Positions 50,906 through 59,846 of a stretch of 64,000 nt of DNA are shown here, in pieces. The notes below the pieces were generated by a model that worked only from the letters and a program-made list of their open reading frames with translations, was not told where the DNA came from and did not search any database. The position numbers and the translations under genes were made by a program. The DNA is from Pseudomonas brassicacearum subsp. brassicacearum (GTDB lineage Bacteria; Pseudomonadota; Gammaproteobacteria; Pseudomonadales; Pseudomonadaceae): contig NZ_VZPJ01000012.1 of assembly GCF_008801605.1 (NCBI RefSeq), positions 1 through 64,000 of the forward strand. Direction: 5' to 3'. Every line of letters begins with the position of its first letter. The first letter of the stretch is position 1.

Positions 50906-51370
50906 TTAGCTGGCGCGCGCCTGGTTGCGCAGGGCCTTGACCTGGTCGTGGTTGCGTTGCACACCGTGGTACTGACGCTCAACCAGGTCACGAATGCCGA
51001 CCAGGTTGTGCTTGGTGATTTTCTCGAGCGCTTCCTTGTAGGCCTTGAGCGCATGGTCTTCGCCACGCTCGGCTTCGTTGAGCACCGCTTCTTCGTCCTT
51101 GCCGGTGAACATGGATTTCACGTCCACCCAACGACGGTGCAGGTCACCGGCGACGCTGGTGGAGGTTTCCGGATCGCCGCCCAGGGAGCGAACCGCCGCT
51201 TGCAGTTCAGCCGCAGCAGTCGCGCAATCGGCAGCACGTTGAACGAACAGCGCCTTGAGTTGTGGGTGCTTGATGTCTTCAGCGCAGGTCTTGAAGCCTT
51301 CCTGGCCATCTTTGCTGGTCTCGATCAGGTCGTTCAAGACGGAGATGGATTCTTTGTTGATGTCAGTCAT
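50906..51370 (-). CDS. PA2169-type four-helix-bundle protein (DUF2383)
   Basis: A 154-residue, fully helical, ferritin-like protein: SISVLNDLIETSKDGQEGFKTCAEDI at the start and the conserved ERGEDHALKAYKEALEK near 100-116. The family is induced by stress or anaerobic conditions in several pseudomonads; its biochemical role is unknown. Good ribosome binding site (AAGGAA) and its own terminator, so it is monocistronic. Confidence 0.88.
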   Translation of the reverse strand: MTDINKESISVLNDLIETSKDGQEGFKTCAEDIKHPQLKALFVQRAADCATAAAELQAAVRSLGGDPETSTSVAGDLHRRWVDVKSMFTGKDEEAVLNEAERGEDHALKAYKEALEKITKHNLVGIRDLVERQYHGVQRNHDQVKALRNQARAS

Positions 51371-51576
51371 TTTTCAGTTCCTTTGCTTGGTGAATAAAAA
51401 ACCTGCAAGGGATGTTGCATCGGCCATGCCAGTCAAAGAACCCATTTAATTTTCTTTAAAATCAGTTAGTTACAAAAAAACAAGAAAACTGTATCCGCGT
51501 TATTTGCATGATCTGTCATTTGGCCTGCATGCAGAATGCCTGTATTTTCGAGGCAGACTTGAATCAGACGATTGCC

Positions 51577-51813
51577 ATGAACCCGGAAAAGCTCGAATTG
51601 CTCGTCACGCGTCAAATGCCGTTCGGCAAATACAAGGGTCGAATCCTGGCTGACCTGCCCGGTCAATACCTGAACTGGTTCGCCCGCGAGGGTTTTCCTC
51701 ACGGTGAACTGGGTGGTTTGCTGGCACTGATGCAGGAAATCGATCACAACGGGCTGTCGGACCTGCTCGATCCATTGCGTGCCAAACACGGCAAGCCCAA
51801 GCCTCGCCCCTGA
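51577..51813 (+). CDS. DUF3820 family protein
   Basis: A 78-residue protein with the conserved MPFGKYKGRILADLPGQYLNWFAREGFP at about 14-41, the DUF3820 hallmark related to exonuclease-associated small domains. Structures of the family resemble nucleic-acid-binding folds, but no function is set. It lies 17 nt before the aminotransferase gene and is probably co-transcribed. Confidence 0.85.
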   Translation: MNPEKLELLVTRQMPFGKYKGRILADLPGQYLNWFAREGFPHGELGGLLALMQEIDHNGLSDLLDPLRAKHGKPKPRP

Positions 51814-51830
51814 CCAGTTGAGCCCCCGTC

Positions 51831-53018
51831 ATGCCCGAAAACACGCTACGCGCCCACGATGAAGCTTTCTGGCAGACGTTTGTCGGCCGCTATGACGTCG
51901 ATCCCGTCGGGCCGCTCAACCTGGAAAACGGTTACTTCGCACGCATGTCCCGCACCGTGGTGGAGGAGTACCAGCGCAACATCGAGTTCATCAACCGAGG
52001 CAACTCGGTGTACGTGCGCCAGCATTTCGACCGTGAACACGGCGAAGCCATTCGTCGACAGGTGGCCCAGCTTATCCACGCTTCACCCCAGAGCGTGGGG
52101 TTGGCTGGCAGCGCGGTGGATGCCTTGCAGACGCTGATTCGCAACTACAACGGCCTCAAGCCAGGGGATCAAGTACTGATCTGTGATCTGGAATACGCCT
52201 CGGTCAAGAGTGCAATGCGCTGGCTGGCCCGCCAGCGTGGCGTGGAGGTGATCGAAATCGTCCACCAGCACCCGGCCAGTTTCGAAAGCCTGGTGGGCAC
52301 TTACCGCGAAGCGTTCATTCGCTACCCTCGCCTCAAGTTGATGGCGCTGACCTACGTCAACCACCTCACCGGGCTGGTGATGCCGGTCCAGGCCATCGCA
52401 GAGAATGCCCGCGAGTTTGCCGTCGACATCATCCTCGACGGTGCCCACGCCCTGGGCCAGATCGATTTCGACCTGAAGAAGCTCGGGATCGAATTCGCCG
52501 GGTTCAACCTGCAGAAGTGGATTGGCGGGCCCCTCTCCCAGGGCTTCCTGTACATCGCCCCGCAGCGCTTGGCCGACATCGACCCGGACATGGACGAAGA
52601 CAGCTACCCCGCCACCGACGTCCGCTCGCGCACGCCCCACAGCACGCCCAACATCCCTGCCTTGCTCACCCTGCCGCTGGTCTTCGAAGAACACCAGGCC
52701 CTGGGTGGCGCTTCGGCCAAAGGCGCGCGCCTCTGTTATCTGCGTGACCTGTGGGTGAGCGCCGTGCGCGATGTGCCGGGCATCGAAGTCATGACCCCGG
52801 ATGACCGGCGTCTCTATTGCGGGATCACCGCGATGCGCTTCACCGCCCGAGCCGATCAACAAGCGATGGCCGATCGATTGCTCAATGAGCATGGAATCTT
52901 CACCGTGGTGCGCCATACCAGCGTCGGACCGTGCATTCGCATTACCCCGGGGCTGATTACCTTGGCGAGTGATATCGAGCGGTTGACCCAAGCACTTATT
53001 CACCTGAACCGAATGTAG
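51831..53018 (+). CDS. Class-V PLP aminotransferase
   Basis: A 395-residue fold-type-I PLP enzyme. The likely Schiff-base lysine is Lys229 in NLQKWIGGPLSQGFLY; DGAHALGQ (203-210) holds the Asp that binds the pyridine nitrogen. Relatives include isopenicillin-N epimerase, cysteine desulfurase and kynureninase. There is no signal peptide, so it is not PvdN. The residue before the lysine is Gln rather than the His of cysteine desulfurases. Substrate unknown. Confidence 0.83.
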   Translation: MPENTLRAHDEAFWQTFVGRYDVDPVGPLNLENGYFARMSRTVVEEYQRNIEFINRGNSVYVRQHFDREHGEAIRRQVAQLIHASPQSVGLAGSAVDALQTLIRNYNGLKPGDQVLICDLEYASVKSAMRWLARQRGVEVIEIVHQHPASFESLVGTYREAFIRYPRLKLMALTYVNHLTGLVMPVQAIAENAREFAVDIILDGAHALGQIDFDLKKLGIEFAGFNLQKWIGGPLSQGFLYIAPQRLADIDPDMDEDSYPATDVRSRTPHSTPNIPALLTLPLVFEEHQALGGASAKGARLCYLRDLWVSAVRDVPGIEVMTPDDRRLYCGITAMRFTARADQQAMADRLLNEHGIFTVVRHTSVGPCIRITPGLITLASDIERLTQALIHLNRM

Positions 53019-53019
53019 T

Positions 53020-53153
53020 TGTGGCGAGGGGATTTATCCCCGTTGGGGCGCGCAGCGGCCCCAAAACCTGACAACTCGGTGCGTCAGATAGGTTGAGTCA
53101 ACCTTGTTTGGGGCTGCTGCGCAGCCCAGCGGGGATAAATCCCCTCGCCACAA
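53020..53153. repeat. Long inverted repeat, third REP-like family
   Basis: TGTGGCGAGGGGATTTATCC at 53020 faces its complement ending at 53153, with a second inner stem (GGGGCGCGCAGCGGCCCC and GGGGCTGCTGCGCAGCCC). The core differs from both other REP types in the window. It lies between the convergent aminotransferase and eda genes. Confidence 0.88.
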
Positions 53154-53192
53154 ATTCAGTGTTCACCCTGCTTGGAGAGATAAAACCCAGGC

Positions 53193-53225
53193 AAAAAAAA
53201 ACGGCGCGCCGACCAAGCGCACCGT
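53193..53225 (-). terminator. Rho-independent terminator after eda
   Basis: On the minus strand ACGGTGCGC pairs with GCGCGCCGT (one wobble pair) around a 7-nt loop, then a run of nine T. It lies 37 nt past the eda stop. Confidence 0.85.
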
Positions 53226-53262
53226 AAAACCGTAGAACACCCAACGAGGTTCGGTAAAACAA

Positions 53263-53928
53263 TCAGTCCAGCAGCGCCAAGGCCTCGGCGGTGCATTCCT
53301 GAATGCGGGCCCAGTCGCCGTTCTTGATCCACTCAGGATCAAGCATCCAGCTTCCGCCCACACACATCACGTTTTTCAACGCCATGTAGCTCTTGATGTT
53401 GGCCGGGCTCACGCCGCCGGTCGGGCAGAATTTCACTTCGCCGAACGGGCCACCCAAGGCCTTGATGGCCGCGACGCCGCCACTGACTTCGGCCGGGAAC
53501 AATTTGAAGCGGCGATAGCCCAGGCTGTAGCCTTCCATGATGCCCGAAGCGTTGCTGATACCTGGCAGTAACGGGATAGGGCTGTAGACGCTGGCCTCAA
53601 GCAGATCACGGGTGATGCCCGGGGTGACGATGAACTGTGAACCGGCCGCCTCGGCGGCGTCCAGCATGTGGCGGTCGAGCACCGTGCCAGCACCGGTCAC
53701 CAGCTCCGGACGTTGCTCGCGCAGCACCTGGATGGCCTTGAGGCCGTATTGGGAACGCAGCGTCACTTCCAGCGCCGTCAGGCCACCGGCGGCCAGGGCA
53801 TCGGCCAGCGGCAGGATGTCCTGTTCACGGGCGATGGTGATCACCGGCAGGATCCGCGCCTTGGCGCAGAGGCTGTCGATCAGGGCAACTTTGTCCGCCA
53901 TGGAAACGGTCGGGGATGGGTTTGTCAT
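53263..53928 (-). CDS. eda: KDPG aldolase
   Basis: Eda splits 2-keto-3-deoxy-6-phosphogluconate to pyruvate and glyceraldehyde-3-phosphate. The 221-residue protein has the general base Glu54 (LEVTLR) and the Schiff-base Lys142 (RRFKLFPAE). The ATG at 53928 is 17 nt past the pgl stop, so zwf-pgl-eda is one operon. The terminator beyond ends it. Confidence 0.96.
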   Translation of the reverse strand: MTNPSPTVSMADKVALIDSLCAKARILPVITIAREQDILPLADALAAGGLTALEVTLRSQYGLKAIQVLREQRPELVTGAGTVLDRHMLDAAEAAGSQFIVTPGITRDLLEASVYSPIPLLPGISNASGIMEGYSLGYRRFKLFPAEVSGGVAAIKALGGPFGEVKFCPTGGVSPANIKSYMALKNVMCVGGSWMLDPEWIKNGDWARIQECTAEALALLD

Positions 53929-53945
53929 AGCGGCTGATCCTTGGT

Positions 53946-54659
53946 TCATGGGCACCAGTAAATCTCTAACGTAGATTGCAGAAACGCGCGGATCGGCATT
54001 TCGGCGACATCGTCACCGGCCACCGCAGCGTTCAAGGTGGTCAATTTCGACTGACCGGAAATCGACAGCACTTTATGTTGCGCCGAAGCCAGCAAGGCGC
54101 GGCTCATGGTCAAGCGCTGGTGCGGCACGGTCGGCGCCAGCATCGGCCAGCAGCGACGTGTGCCATTGGCGTCCAGGGCCTGGGCCAGGTTCGGGCTACC
54201 TGGGAACAGCGAGGCGGTGTGCCCGTCATCGCCCATGCCCAATACCAGCACATCGATCGGCGGCAGCTCGGCCAACAGGCGATCGGCCTGCTCGGCAGCC
54301 GCTTCCAGGTTGGCGCTGGCGCTATAGAGGCTCAGGAACTGGGCCTTGGCCGCCGCGCCTTGCAGCAGGTAACGCTTGAGCAGGCCGGCATTGCTGTCGG
54401 CGTGTTCAACCGGTACCCAGCGCTCATCGGCCAGGCTGACCACCACTTTGGACCAGTCCAGCGCCTGCTTGGCCAGGTGCTGGAAAAACGCCACCGGGCT
54501 GCGGCCACCGGAGACCACCAGGGTCGCCGCACCGCGCGCCTCGATTGCATTGCGCAACTGCTCGGCCACGTTCAGCGCCAGGCCTTCGGCCAGCACCACC
54601 GGGTTCTTGAATTCATGGGCGCTAACGCCCTGCGGCAGTTTCAATTCAGATATCGCCAT
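53946..54659 (-). CDS. pgl: 6-phosphogluconolactonase
   Basis: Pgl hydrolyses 6-phosphogluconolactone. The 237-residue protein of the NagB/DevB fold has VVSGGRSPVAFF near 49-60, LADERWVP near 76 and LGMGDDGHTASLFPGS near 140-155. The ATG at 54659 (MAISELKL) overlaps the zwf 3' end by 14 nt, which implies translational coupling. Confidence 0.95.
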   Translation of the reverse strand: MAISELKLPQGVSAHEFKNPVVLAEGLALNVAEQLRNAIEARGAATLVVSGGRSPVAFFQHLAKQALDWSKVVVSLADERWVPVEHADSNAGLLKRYLLQGAAAKAQFLSLYSASANLEAAAEQADRLLAELPPIDVLVLGMGDDGHTASLFPGSPNLAQALDANGTRRCWPMLAPTVPHQRLTMSRALLASAQHKVLSISGQSKLTTLNAAVAGDDVAEMPIRAFLQSTLEIYWCP

Positions 54660-56115
54660 ACCATGACCTCCCATCCCGCGTGATCAGTGCAATGGAGCTC
54701 ATCGGCCCCCAGGACCCAGCCGCATACGGCTTGGGCGCATCGCCGGATTTCTTCCACCCGGCGATCAACTGGTCACACCACGTCCACGCGGCTTCAATTT
54801 CATCTTTACGGACAAACAGGTTCTGATTGCCGTTCATGACTTCCAGCAACAACCGCTCGTAGGCATCGGGAATACGTGCGCTGCGATAGGTGTCGGAGAA
54901 GTTGAGTTGCAACGGACCGCTGCGCAATTGCATGCCCTTGTCCAGGCCCTGCTCCTTGGTCATCACTCGCAAGGAAATCCCTTCGTCCGGTTGCAGGCGG
55001 ATGATCAGCTTGTTGCTGATCTGCAAGCGCTGCTCGGGCGCGAAGATGTAGTGGGACGGTTCCTTGAAGTGGATGACGATCTGCGACAGCTTTTGCGGCA
55101 TGCGCTTGCCGGTACGCAGGTAAAACGGCACCCCGGCCCAACGCCAGTTGCGGATGTCGGCGCGCAGGGCGACGAACGTCTCGGTGTCGCTCTGGGTGTT
55201 GGAGTTGGGTTCTTCGAGGTAGCCAGGCACTGCCTTGCCCTCGCTGTGGCCGGCGATGTACTGGCCGCGCACCACCTGGGTGGTCAGGCCTTCCGGGCTG
55301 ATCGGCGCCAGGGCCTTGAGCACCTTGACCTTCTCGTCACGGATACTGTCAGCGGACAAGTCGGCCGGTGGGTCCATGGCGATCAGGCACAGCAGCTGCA
55401 ACAGGTGGTTCTGGATCATGTCCCGCAGTTGACCGGCCTTGTCGAAATAGCCCCAGCGGCCTTCGATACCGACCTTCTCGGCCACGGTGATTTCCACGTG
55501 GGAAATGTAGTTCTGGTTCCACTGGGTTTCGAACAGGCTGTTGGCGAACCGCAGCGCGATCAGGTTCTGGACCGTCTCTTTACCCAGGTAATGGTCGATG
55601 CGATAGGTACGGTTTTCCGGGAAGAACTGCGCCACGGCGTCGTTGACCTTGCGCGAAGACTCCAGGTCCGAGCCGATGGGCTTCTCCAGCACGACACGGG
55701 TGTTTTCGCTCAAGCCAACCTTCGCCAGGTTCTCGCAAATCGCCCCATACACCGCCGCTGGGGTGGCGAAATAGGCAATGACCTGCTGGGTCGAACCGGC
55801 TGCTTCGGCCAAGGCGACGTAATCGTCGGCCTTGAGAAAATCCACGTGCAGGTAGGTCAACCGTGCCAGGAAGCGCTCGAGTACGCCTTCATCCAGGTCT
55901 TTTTCCCCGACGTAGCGACGCAGTTCGGCGGTGATGAATGCCAGGTGCTGCTGCTCACTGCCGGGTTCACGGGCCAGCGCAATGATTCGCGTGTCCTCGT
56001 GCAGCAACTGGGCGCCATCGAGCTGATACAGGGCAGGAAAAAGCTTGCGCAAGGCCAGATCGCCCAACGCGCCGAACAAGGCAAAGGTGCACGGTTCAAC
56101 CGTAATCGAAGGCAT
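54646..56115 (-). CDS. zwf: Glucose-6-phosphate dehydrogenase
   Basis: Zwf oxidises glucose-6-phosphate to the lactone with NADP+ (or NAD+). The 489-residue protein has the cofactor loop FGALGDLALRKL (14-25), the active-site block RIDHYLGKE at 172-180 (His175, Lys179) and EKPIG at 144-148. The first gene of zwf-pgl-eda, divergent from hexR. Pseudomonads carry more than one Zwf; this is the one in the hex locus. Confidence 0.97.
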   Translation of the reverse strand: MPSITVEPCTFALFGALGDLALRKLFPALYQLDGAQLLHEDTRIIALAREPGSEQQHLAFITAELRRYVGEKDLDEGVLERFLARLTYLHVDFLKADDYVALAEAAGSTQQVIAYFATPAAVYGAICENLAKVGLSENTRVVLEKPIGSDLESSRKVNDAVAQFFPENRTYRIDHYLGKETVQNLIALRFANSLFETQWNQNYISHVEITVAEKVGIEGRWGYFDKAGQLRDMIQNHLLQLLCLIAMDPPADLSADSIRDEKVKVLKALAPISPEGLTTQVVRGQYIAGHSEGKAVPGYLEEPNSNTQSDTETFVALRADIRNWRWAGVPFYLRTGKRMPQKLSQIVIHFKEPSHYIFAPEQRLQISNKLIIRLQPDEGISLRVMTKEQGLDKGMQLRSGPLQLNFSDTYRSARIPDAYERLLLEVMNGNQNLFVRKDEIEAAWTWCDQLIAGWKKSGDAPKPYAAGSWGPMSSIALITRDGRSWYGDI

Positions 56116-56131
56116 GATGTTTGTTCTTTTA

Positions 56132-56146
56132 TCAAGTTAAACTACA
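56132..56146 (-). promoter_or_regulatory. HexR-like operator near zwf
   Basis: On the minus strand TGTAGTTTAACTTGA fits the HexR consensus TGTARTWWWAYTACA at 13 of 15 positions. It lies 17 nt upstream of the zwf ATG, a repressor position. Confidence 0.55.
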
Positions 56147-56180
56147 AATACCTTTTTTCAAGGTATCACTCAAGGAAAAA

Positions 56181-56196
56181 TGTAGTAATAACCACA
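56181..56196. promoter_or_regulatory. HexR-like operator, second site
   Basis: TGTAGTAATAACCACA resembles the HexR consensus with one extra base in the centre. It lies in the middle of the hexR-zwf gap, where it could serve both promoters. Confidence 0.5.
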
Positions 56197-56302
56197 ACAT
56201 TTTTCGAAAATACCGATTCCGAGTGGTGGTCCGTCGGAGCCATCAGTAGGATAGGCCACCGCAAAGGGTCGTATCAAAGACCCGTCTTCCTAGGAATCTT
56301 GT

Positions 56303-57172
56303 ATGGACCGCGTGCGAAATTTACTGGAACAGATCCAGAGTCGCCTTGAAGACCTGAACAAGGCCGAACGCAAAGTGGCCGAGATCATCCTGCTCAACCC
56401 GCAGCAGGCGACCCGCTTCAGCATCGCCGCCCTCGCCCAGGCGGCTTCGGTCAGTGAACCGACCGTCAACCGTTTCTGCCGCTCGTTCGGCGTCAGCGGT
56501 TACCCGGAACTCAAGCTGCAACTGGCCCAAAGCCTGGCCAGCGGCGCTGCTTATGTGAGCCGTGCGGTGGAGGCCGACGACAACCCGGAAGCCTACACCC
56601 GGAAAATCTTTGGCAGTGCCATTGCCTCATTGGACAGCGCCTGCCAGGCCCTTGATCCCAATTTGATCAGTCGCGCCGTGGACCTGCTGATCCAGGCCCG
56701 GCAGATCCACTTCTTCGGTCTCGGCGCCTCCGCCCCGGTGGCGCTGGATGCCCAGCACAAGTTTTTCCGCTTCAACCTGGCGGTGACCGCTCACGCCGAC
56801 GTACTGATGCAGCGCATGATCGCGTCGGTGGCCCATACCGGTGAACTGTTCGTGATCATTTCCTACACCGGTCGTACCCGCGAGCTGGTGGAAGTGGCGC
56901 GCATCGCCCGGGAAAACGGCGCGTCGGTGCTGGGCCTGACCGCCGAAGGCTCGCCATTGGCCAAGGCCAGTACCTTGAGCCTGAACATTCCGCTGCCCGA
57001 AGACACCGATATCTATATGCCGATGACCTCACGGATCATCCAGCTCACCGTACTGGACGTGCTCGCCACCGGCATGACCCTGCGTCGGGGCGTGGACTTC
57101 CAGCCGCATCTGCGCAAGATCAAGGAAAGCTTGAATGCCAGCCGGTATCCGGTGGGGGATGAGTTCAACTGA
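56303..57172 (+). CDS. hexR: HexR, RpiR-family repressor of glucose metabolism
   Basis: HexR represses zwf-pgl-eda and related genes and is released by KDPG. The 289-residue protein has an N-terminal RpiR winged HTH (about 1-77; FSIAALAQAASVSEPTVNRFCRSFG) and a SIS sugar-phosphate domain (about 120-260; FFGLGASAPVALDAQHKFFR, IISYTGRTRELVE). TAGGA lies before the ATG. The divergent zwf operon confirms the assignment. Confidence 0.96.
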   Translation: MDRVRNLLEQIQSRLEDLNKAERKVAEIILLNPQQATRFSIAALAQAASVSEPTVNRFCRSFGVSGYPELKLQLAQSLASGAAYVSRAVEADDNPEAYTRKIFGSAIASLDSACQALDPNLISRAVDLLIQARQIHFFGLGASAPVALDAQHKFFRFNLAVTAHADVLMQRMIASVAHTGELFVIISYTGRTRELVEVARIARENGASVLGLTAEGSPLAKASTLSLNIPLPEDTDIYMPMTSRIIQLTVLDVLATGMTLRRGVDFQPHLRKIKESLNASRYPVGDEFN

Positions 57173-57207
57173 TTCGGTCCAGAATCTTCGGTGCCTGATA
57201 GTCCGTC

Positions 57208-57285
57208 TTCGCGAGCAGGCTCGCTCCCACACTGGATCTTCGGCGTTCACAAGCCCCCTGTGGGAGCGAGCTTGCTCCGGGCGGC
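57208..57285. repeat. REP inverted pair
   Basis: Two facing REP cores in the gap between the convergent hexR and mutarotase genes; the second is slightly degraded (GCTTGCTCCGGGC). Confidence 0.88.
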
Positions 57286-57326
57286 GATCCGATGATGGGG
57301 CCAGCCGCCTCACCGCAGATCCAGAG

Positions 57327-58181
57327 CTAAGCCCCCACCCACGCCTGCAAACTCAGGTGCGCCCGCTCCCCCGGCGCCAGGCACAGGCTGTCGGTGCCGC
57401 CACTGGCCGCTTCGACGCAGACGAATTCGCTAACCTCATCCCAACTCACTCCCAGCAACGGTCGCGCGCCGGGATGCCAGACCACGGTGTCGGCGCTGTC
57501 GCCGGTGTCGATGCACAATTCGCGCTGCCAGGCGTGGTCCTTGAGCTGCAATTCCCCCTCATGCTGGAACACCCGCTGGCAGCCGCCCTCGACCCGCAAC
57601 TCGCCTTCCTGCTGGCAAACCGCACGGCTCAACTGATCGTAACCCTGTGCGCCCTCGAGCCCAGACAGCGCTACCTCACCGACGTCTCCAATACGCCAAT
57701 AGGCGTGCAAAGCCTGGCTCAGCTGGCACGGCAGGCTGTCCTGGTGCTCGGTGCTCAGGCGCAGTTCCATGCGTTCACCCAAGTCCGCATGCAGGTCCAC
57801 TTGCCAGTCGCACAGCTGCAGTTGCCAGTGCAAATGCACACCGTCTTCATCACTGCGGCTGTCGAGCAACTTCCAGTCGATCAACCGCGCCCAACCGTGG
57901 GATGGCCAGGCGTTTTCGCTGGGATGACGACCATACCAAGGCCAGCACACCGGCACCCCGCCACGGATCGCCCCGACGTGTGGCCACTTGGCCGCGCACC
58001 ACAACCACGGCTTTTGGCCTCGCGGTTGAAAATGCAGCAACTGTGCGCCCTGGCGACTGAACACCGCCTGGCACAACGGGTGGTCGATCACCAACACATC
58101 GCGCTGCCGATAGCGCTCCCACGCGAACACCGGGCGTTCGCGCAAGGATCTGAAAAAGCGTTGTAGCGGATGCTCATGCAT
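57327..58181 (-). CDS. D-hexose-6-phosphate mutarotase (YeaD-like)
   Basis: A 284-residue galactose-mutarotase-like protein that should interconvert alpha and beta glucose-6-phosphate, feeding Zwf. GAIRGGVPVCWPWYGRH near 71-87 binds the phosphate/sugar and PSHGWAR near 93-99 holds the conserved His. It lies downstream of oprB on the same strand, separated by the oprB terminator, and is part of the glucose locus. Confidence 0.9.
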   Translation of the reverse strand: MHEHPLQRFFRSLRERPVFAWERYRQRDVLVIDHPLCQAVFSRQGAQLLHFQPRGQKPWLWCAAKWPHVGAIRGGVPVCWPWYGRHPSENAWPSHGWARLIDWKLLDSRSDEDGVHLHWQLQLCDWQVDLHADLGERMELRLSTEHQDSLPCQLSQALHAYWRIGDVGEVALSGLEGAQGYDQLSRAVCQQEGELRVEGGCQRVFQHEGELQLKDHAWQRELCIDTGDSADTVVWHPGARPLLGVSWDEVSEFVCVEAASGGTDSLCLAPGERAHLSLQAWVGA

Positions 58182-58251
58182 GGGCCGCGGTCCTGGAAAT
58201 CATTGAATTGCTCATCTGTTTGCAACGCTTGTTGTGGCAAGGCGATTTATC

Positions 58252-58281
58252 TGTGGGAGCAAAGCTTGCTCCCACAGGTCT
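58252..58281. repeat. Single REP palindrome
   Basis: CTGTGGGAGCAAAGCTTGCTCCCACAG is one self-complementary REP without its partner, between oprB and the mutarotase gene. Confidence 0.85.
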
Positions 58282-58304
58282 GCGCGCAACCAAACACGTA
58301 CCCC

Positions 58305-58334
58305 AAAAAAAAGCGGACAGCCTTGGCCGTCCGC
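58305..58334 (-). terminator. Rho-independent terminator after oprB
   Basis: On the minus strand GCGGACGGCC-AAGGC-TGTCCGC is followed by eight T, about 40 nt past the oprB stop. Confidence 0.9.
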
Positions 58335-58372
58335 AAATATGCGCACATAGAGAGGAGCTTATCGCAACAACG

Positions 58373-59719
58373 TTAGAACACCGACTGAATTTTCAGGCCG
58401 GCCACCAGCGCGTTATCGACTTCATCCACACCACCTGGATGAGTGATGTATTGCAGGTTGGGACGCACGGTCAGCCAGTTGGTGACGTGGACGCCGTAGT
58501 TGAGTTCGTAGTTGTACTCAGTGCTACGCAGCGGTGCGAACAGTGGGTCGTTGTAGTCGGTGACACCATTGGCAGCGTTGGTCAGCTCAGCGTTTTTCTT
58601 CACGTCATCGTTGACATGGATACGGGAGAAACCAATCCCGATGTCATCTTTAGGACGCGCATCAAACGGCCCCTTGTACACGAACATCAGCGACTGGTAG
58701 TTGTCGACGAAGTTGGTGTCCTTGTCGTGAAAGGTCGCGTTGGCCGCGATGTTCAGGCCGCGGGAAGCGTCACCGTTGTGAGTGGTGAGTTGTTGTTGCG
58801 CGACAAACCAGTAGCCGTGTTTGCTGTTGTGGCTGCGATAGGCGTTGCCGGTAGTCGCGGCGTCATCGCCATTGTCGTCTTCACGGACGTCATTGGCATC
58901 AGCCGTGCTCTTGTAGTACCCGACACGGTATTCGCCCGGCAGGTTGTTGACCTTCGGCGACCAGACCAGCTCGACTGGGATGACGGTACCCTTGGTACCA
59001 CTGCCGCTGAGCTTGAAGCCGTTACCGTGTTCCAGTTGCGATGGGTTCTGGTTGTATGCACCGATCTGCGCATAGAACTCAGGCGTGATGTTGTACTTCA
59101 CGCGAATCGCCGCCTGCATGACCGGCCAGTTGTACCAGATGCCGGTCGCCCAGTTACCCGCTTGGGACCCACAGAATGCCAGGTTCTGGAACTCGCAAGG
59201 GAAGGTGTTGAAGTCTTCGCCTTCGCCGAAGTAACCGGCCTTGACGTCCAGCTTGCCATCGAGGAACTGGTGCTTGATCCACAATTGGGTCAGACGGACC
59301 ATGTGGCCACGGCCGTAGACTTCCTGGGAAGAACTCAAGGTGCCGGCACGCGGGTCGCCGACACGGTCATTGGAAATGTTTTCACCGTTACGGTTGGTAA
59401 GCTGGACCTTGGCCTGGGTGTTATCCCAGCCCATCAGTTTTTCCAGGTCCAGCGCCACACCCAGACCGAACTGGTCGGAGTAACGCGCCGTCTTGTCGTT
59501 GTTGTAGCCGCCATGCAGGTTGGCGCCCACTTCACCGACGTAGTCAGCCTTGATATCGATACCTTGCTCGATCAGCTTGGTCCGCTCGCCACCCCAGTCA
59601 CCCGTCATCCACTGCGAATCGGCGCTGAACGCGTCGGCAGCGTGTGCGCTACCGGCCAGCATCATCGCCGCAACGGCTGACAACTGGCAGATAAGCTGGG
59701 CGTTATTTTTCTTCTTCAT
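58373..59719 (-). CDS. oprB: Carbohydrate-selective porin OprB
   Basis: OprB lets glucose and other sugars through the outer membrane. The 448-residue protein has a signal peptide cut after about AHA (27) and the OprB fold: WMTGDWGGERTKLIEQGIDI near 37, repeated beta strands, and a terminal strand ending in phenylalanine (GLKIQSVF). GAGGATG precedes the ATG. It follows gtsD by 127 nt and probably belongs to the gts transcript or has its own promoter. Confidence 0.95.
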   Translation of the reverse strand: MKKKNNAQLICQLSAVAAMMLAGSAHAADAFSADSQWMTGDWGGERTKLIEQGIDIKADYVGEVGANLHGGYNNDKTARYSDQFGLGVALDLEKLMGWDNTQAKVQLTNRNGENISNDRVGDPRAGTLSSSQEVYGRGHMVRLTQLWIKHQFLDGKLDVKAGYFGEGEDFNTFPCEFQNLAFCGSQAGNWATGIWYNWPVMQAAIRVKYNITPEFYAQIGAYNQNPSQLEHGNGFKLSGSGTKGTVIPVELVWSPKVNNLPGEYRVGYYKSTADANDVREDDNGDDAATTGNAYRSHNSKHGYWFVAQQQLTTHNGDASRGLNIAANATFHDKDTNFVDNYQSLMFVYKGPFDARPKDDIGIGFSRIHVNDDVKKNAELTNAANGVTDYNDPLFAPLRSTEYNYELNYGVHVTNWLTVRPNLQYITHPGGVDEVDNALVAGLKIQSVF

Positions 59720-59812
59720 CCCTACATCCTCGTCTTTATTGTTATTAACTGTTTTTATCTAACGCGGTTTACAACGATTGCGGCGGATGTCCCCATCCAC
59801 CGCATACTCCTT

Positions 59813-59836
59813 GCTGTGGGAGCAGGCCTGCTCCCC
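59813..59836. repeat. Solitary REP-like palindrome
   Basis: TGTGGGAGCAGGCCTGCTCCC is a single REP core between gtsD and oprB. Confidence 0.8.
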
Positions 59837-59846
59837 CATTTGTTCT

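Noticed and set aside
51831..53018. PvdN or cysteine desulfurase
   Set aside because: There is no Tat signal peptide as in PvdN, and the active-site context (Gln before the lysine, no active-site Cys loop seen) is not that of a desulfurase.
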